From Nitrospira sp. (lineage in GTDB: Bacteria; Nitrospirota; Nitrospiria; Nitrospirales; Nitrospiraceae), in NCBI GenBank assembly GCA_029194725.1, contig JARFXQ010000006.1, positions 163,926 through 227,925 of the forward strand: 64,000 nucleotides of DNA. Direction: 5' to 3'. Every line of letters begins with the position of its first letter. The stretch's first letter is position 1. The notes beneath the pieces were generated by a model that ran no database searches, was not told the DNA's origin, and saw only the letters and a program-made list of their open reading frames with translations. Shown one piece after another: positions 61,895 to 64,000 of the stretch. The translations under genes were made by a program, and so were the position numbers.

Positions 61895-61960
61895 GCAAGT
61901 TTGGATCGCGGCCCTGAAGTTGTTATAGCTTCTCAATACGGCGTGACAAGGGCTGGTTCA
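61895..61960. repeat. Repeat unit A, copy 2
   Basis: GCAAGTTTGGATCGCGGCCC, TGAAGTTGTTATAGCTTCTC and GGCTGGTTCA match the copy at 58934 with small changes. It precedes a vapBC scar. Confidence 0.6.
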
Positions 61961-61962
61961 AT

Positions 61963-62041
61963 CGATGAGGATCATCGAGCGTCATGGTCGTGCGTATGGG
62001 GAGATGCTGGACCACTCGCATCATGAGCTCAAGATGCCCGC
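61963..62041 (-). pseudogene. Deletion scar of a fourth vapBC pair
   Basis: ATGAGGATCATCGA (the vapC start region seen from the plus strand) is joined directly to GCGTCATGGTCGTGCGTATG (the vapB start region). The vapB upstream part follows (CGCATCATGAGCTCAAGATG, CCC), matching 59535-59549 and 59770-59833. Everything between the two starts is gone. The rest of 62042-62249 has no recognised gene. Confidence 0.6.
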
Positions 62042-62249
62042 ACGTTGCCGGTGAGAGTAGCCGAGCACACCTATCATGCTTGCCAGTAGACGGGTCAGAG
62101 TTGGTCTCGGAAAGCCTCTTGCGCCGAAAATGTGAATAGGCTACAAAATTCTCTTCACTTCGCGTTGAGGCTTGGGCGCTTAGCCATAGAGCGACTCAGT
62201 TGGAAGCCTTTCCGGCTTCCCGATCGGTCGTTCTTCTCACATGTCTCAC

Positions 62250-63254
62250 ATGCTGAATAAGCGCCGCATATCGGGACGACTGCTCCTTCCCGTCTTGCTC
62301 CTGCTCGTGGCGGCGCCCGCGGCGCTCGCCGAGACGACGATCGAAGGACGGGCCTTCCTGTTCTACACCGACGATGTCGCCCTGTTCTCCGCCACGCGAC
62401 GTTTCAACCTCGATGGCGATCCGACCCAACCTGTTCTGGATTCATCGCTGATCGGCAAGGGCTCGGATATGGTGTTCGAGCCGGAGGTCAATGTCATGAA
62501 AGCCGTGACGTCCCGGTGGGGTCGGACCGAATTTTCGTTCCGAGGGCAGGGTTACGTCTATGCCGTCGATCCGGGATTCAATCACGGCACGGCCGGCCTG
62601 CAGATGCTCCACCACATCTCCCCGAACACGAGAGTCCGCCTCCGTTATTACACCGCACCGAATCTTCTGTTGGGAGATAATGAAAGCCGGCGCACGGACT
62701 CGATTCAGGAGGAGCGGGTGACGAGCCACATCGGATCCCTCAGGTTGGAGCACAATCTGTCCAAGCAATGGGAAGTCCGGCTGCTGGCGCGATACGGCGC
62801 CCGGTTGTACAACGACGAATGGGCGCAACGCGATACGACGTTTTGGACGATAGGCCCGCACCTTGTCTGGCATTTCATGGAACATTATGCGATTGTTGCC
62901 GGTTATCACTACGAGAGAGGGTTGGCGGATGGGCGAAACCAACCGCAATTCGAGGACGATACGTCCTACGTCAATAATTACGTCACGATCGGACTTGAAG
63001 CCGAGGTGACCCATCGACTGTCGGCGGAGATTTCGGTGCATTTCGAGCGCAATGATTGGACCACCGGGATCGAAGGGGACGAACGCAAGGGGGGCCACGA
63101 GACCGTCTGGCAGGGGCAATGTACGTTCCGCTATCGCGTGGCCGAGCGGGTGGCCGTCCTGGCAGGATTTCAGCGGTCACAGCGAAAGCAGAGTTTCGAG
63201 GGAGAAATCGCCTACGATACGAATCTCTTTCTCGGCGGTTCCTATACGTTTTGA
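62250..63254 (+). CDS. Outer-membrane beta-barrel protein
   Basis: The 334-residue product has a signal peptide (LLLPVLLLLVAAPAALAETT). A body of alternating polar and hydrophobic strands follows, with aromatic girdle residues (AFLFYTDDVALFSATRRFNL; RVRLRYYTAPNLLL; GYHYERGL). It ends in GGSYTF with a terminal Phe, the BAM recognition signal. A porin- or OMP-like barrel of unknown substrate is inferred. The ATG at 62250 gives a better signal peptide than the one at 62241. Confidence 0.75.
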   Translation: MLNKRRISGRLLLPVLLLLVAAPAALAETTIEGRAFLFYTDDVALFSATRRFNLDGDPTQPVLDSSLIGKGSDMVFEPEVNVMKAVTSRWGRTEFSFRGQGYVYAVDPGFNHGTAGLQMLHHISPNTRVRLRYYTAPNLLLGDNESRRTDSIQEERVTSHIGSLRLEHNLSKQWEVRLLARYGARLYNDEWAQRDTTFWTIGPHLVWHFMEHYAIVAGYHYERGLADGRNQPQFEDDTSYVNNYVTIGLEAEVTHRLSAEISVHFERNDWTTGIEGDERKGGHETVWQGQCTFRYRVAERVAVLAGFQRSQRKQSFEGEIAYDTNLFLGGSYTF

Positions 63255-63389
63255 CCCTCATTCCTCCTCAGCGGCACACCTCGTTCCCGCCGGTTCCATC
63301 CGGACCTAGCTCCGACCAAGCCGATTTTTCACAAGATCTGTAAAGTGCGAGCGAGTCAAACGATCAGCGAGAGGAAGACGAATTCGCCT

Positions 63390-63557
63390 ATGACAAATGA
63401 GGCAGTGAACAAACCGGATTCGATCTCACACAAACCGTACAGCATGCGGCAAACGGAGGCGGCTCAGCGGCAAACTGAACAGAATTACGAAGAGAGCCTC
63501 GCCAGGTACAACGTGTTTTCAGCTTGCATGATCGGACGGGGCTATAGGGTCGGCTGA
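63390..63557 (+). CDS. Short uncertain ORF
   Basis: The 55-residue frame ends in LARYNVFSACMIGRGYRVG. The CMIGRGYRV end recalls short lipoproteins whose C-terminus reads CMxGRGY. No signal peptide is present and the ribosome site (GAGGAAG, 13 bases upstream) is loosely placed. It may be the tail of a decayed gene. Confidence 0.35.
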   Translation: MTNEAVNKPDSISHKPYSMRQTEAAQRQTEQNYEESLARYNVFSACMIGRGYRVG

Positions 63558-63819
63558 GCCGCAGAGATCGGGGTCGTGATCAACTGCAACGCCTTGCCGG
63601 CGCTCGCCTCGAGCGCGATGGGTAGCAGGCGCGCCCGGCTGTTCTATGTTGATTTTCCTCGGAGTGCCGTGGGATAAGCAGCTTGTGATCGTTCTCATTC
63701 ATGCGGAACCGTCGATTGTGACGGTTTCCTCTCATGTGCCACAGATGGAATGGTGGCACATACTAGTCCCCTGACCTTAGGGCATCTATGTGGCTATTAG
63801 CAATAGTGGTGTGACAGCC
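63558..63819. other. Intergenic region with two hairpins
   Basis: No gene is seen. GGAACCGTC (63705-63713) pairs with GACGGTTTCC (63720-63729) with one bulge, and ATGTGCCAC (63734-63742) pairs with GTGGCACAT (63753-63761). Neither has a clear T tract. Confidence 0.4.
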
Positions 63820-64000
63820 ATGAGAATATCGCTAACGGGGATGCTTCTTGCGGCTTTGTTGTTCCTCTCGGCCGGGTGCCATCGTCCATTTCATTTGGCG
63901 GAAGGCCACACGACATCCACTCCGATCCCTCCCTCGCTCAACGTCAACACGATTCCCCAGGCGCAAACGGTCATCCTGTTTCCGGCAACCGACCATCACC
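63820..64000 (+). CDS. Lipoprotein, 3' end beyond window
   Basis: The ATG at 63820 opens MRISLTGMLLAALLFLSAGC, a lipoprotein signal with Cys20, and continues HRPFHLAEGHTTSTP and PSLNVNTIPQ until the window ends. The family cannot be named from 60 residues. A GTG three codons earlier is an alternative start. Confidence 0.6.
   Translation, partial: MRISLTGMLLAALLFLSAGCHRPFHLAEGHTTSTPIPPSLNVNTIPQAQTVILFPATDHH

Noticed and set aside
58934..61960. Possible CRISPR array from repeated sequence in the TA region
   Set aside because: Repeats are few, irregularly spaced and are remnants of genes or intergenic units, without equal spacers.

Overview
The window looks like a chromosomal segment of a Gram-negative, c-type-cytochrome-rich chemolithotroph, most probably a member of the Nitrospira lineage (Nitrospirota). 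This is an inference. It rests on a complete Tol-Pal block, multihaem cytochromes and cytochrome c signal peptides, a cluster for molybdenum-cofactor insertion next to tatC, moderately high G+C, and the style of the housekeeping genes. No rRNA or marker gene settles the genus.

Layout. 1-1.8 kb: the end of a DUF4321 membrane gene and an IS1202-like insertion sequence. 1.8-15.2 kb: a long housekeeping run on the plus strand, with tRNA-Val, tRNA-Asp, tolQ-tolR-tolA-tolB-pal, two CpoB/YbgF-type genes, mutL, miaA, mtnP, a PfkB kinase, a TPR lipoprotein and a RodZ-like protein. 15.2-19.2 kb: a monohaem cytochrome c, a secreted protein built of about five repeats, and a DUF2269 membrane protein, with two near-identical terminators. 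19.3-23.0 kb: a decayed mobile zone with a broken IS5-family element beside an older transposase relic, a spanin-like gene pair, a terminase small-subunit remnant and an AbrB antitoxin relic. 23.1-33.3 kb: a caspase-fold lipoprotein lacking the catalytic dyad, DegP, TatC, Mrp/NBP35, MoeA, MobB, a six-haem NapC-like cytochrome and an ABC exporter. These fit maturation and export of molybdoenzymes and envelope quality control.

33.5-43.5 kb: an RRM RNA-binding protein, a 2OG-Fe(II) oxygenase, a response regulator, an IS256-type element sitting in a small decayed membrane gene, rqcH, a stand-alone HExxH protein, FUN14, a YpfJ-type metallopeptidase and DUF2959. 43.6-48.7 kb: an Slp lipoprotein and a minus-strand operon egtB-egtD-ATPase-permease-binding protein, which couples ergothioneine synthesis to a betaine-type ABC transporter. 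49-58 kb: an accessory run of small envelope and stress genes (RHH, DUF4136, DUF2059, DUF2780, LEA14-like, CsbD/LEA-like, DUF4870-like, HAD) plus an unusual RNase HI-ABC ATPase fusion.

54.7-62 kb: a toxin-antitoxin graveyard. It holds a higBA relic, one AbrB/PIN pair, two intact vapBC pairs, one pair with a beheaded toxin and one deletion scar. Three of the minus-strand units are followed by a plus-strand copy or fragment of the same DUF4870-like gene. 62.2-64 kb: an outer-membrane barrel protein, a small uncertain ORF and the start of a lipoprotein.

No CRISPR array, rRNA or replication origin was seen. Family names come from recognising motifs by eye. No database search was possible.
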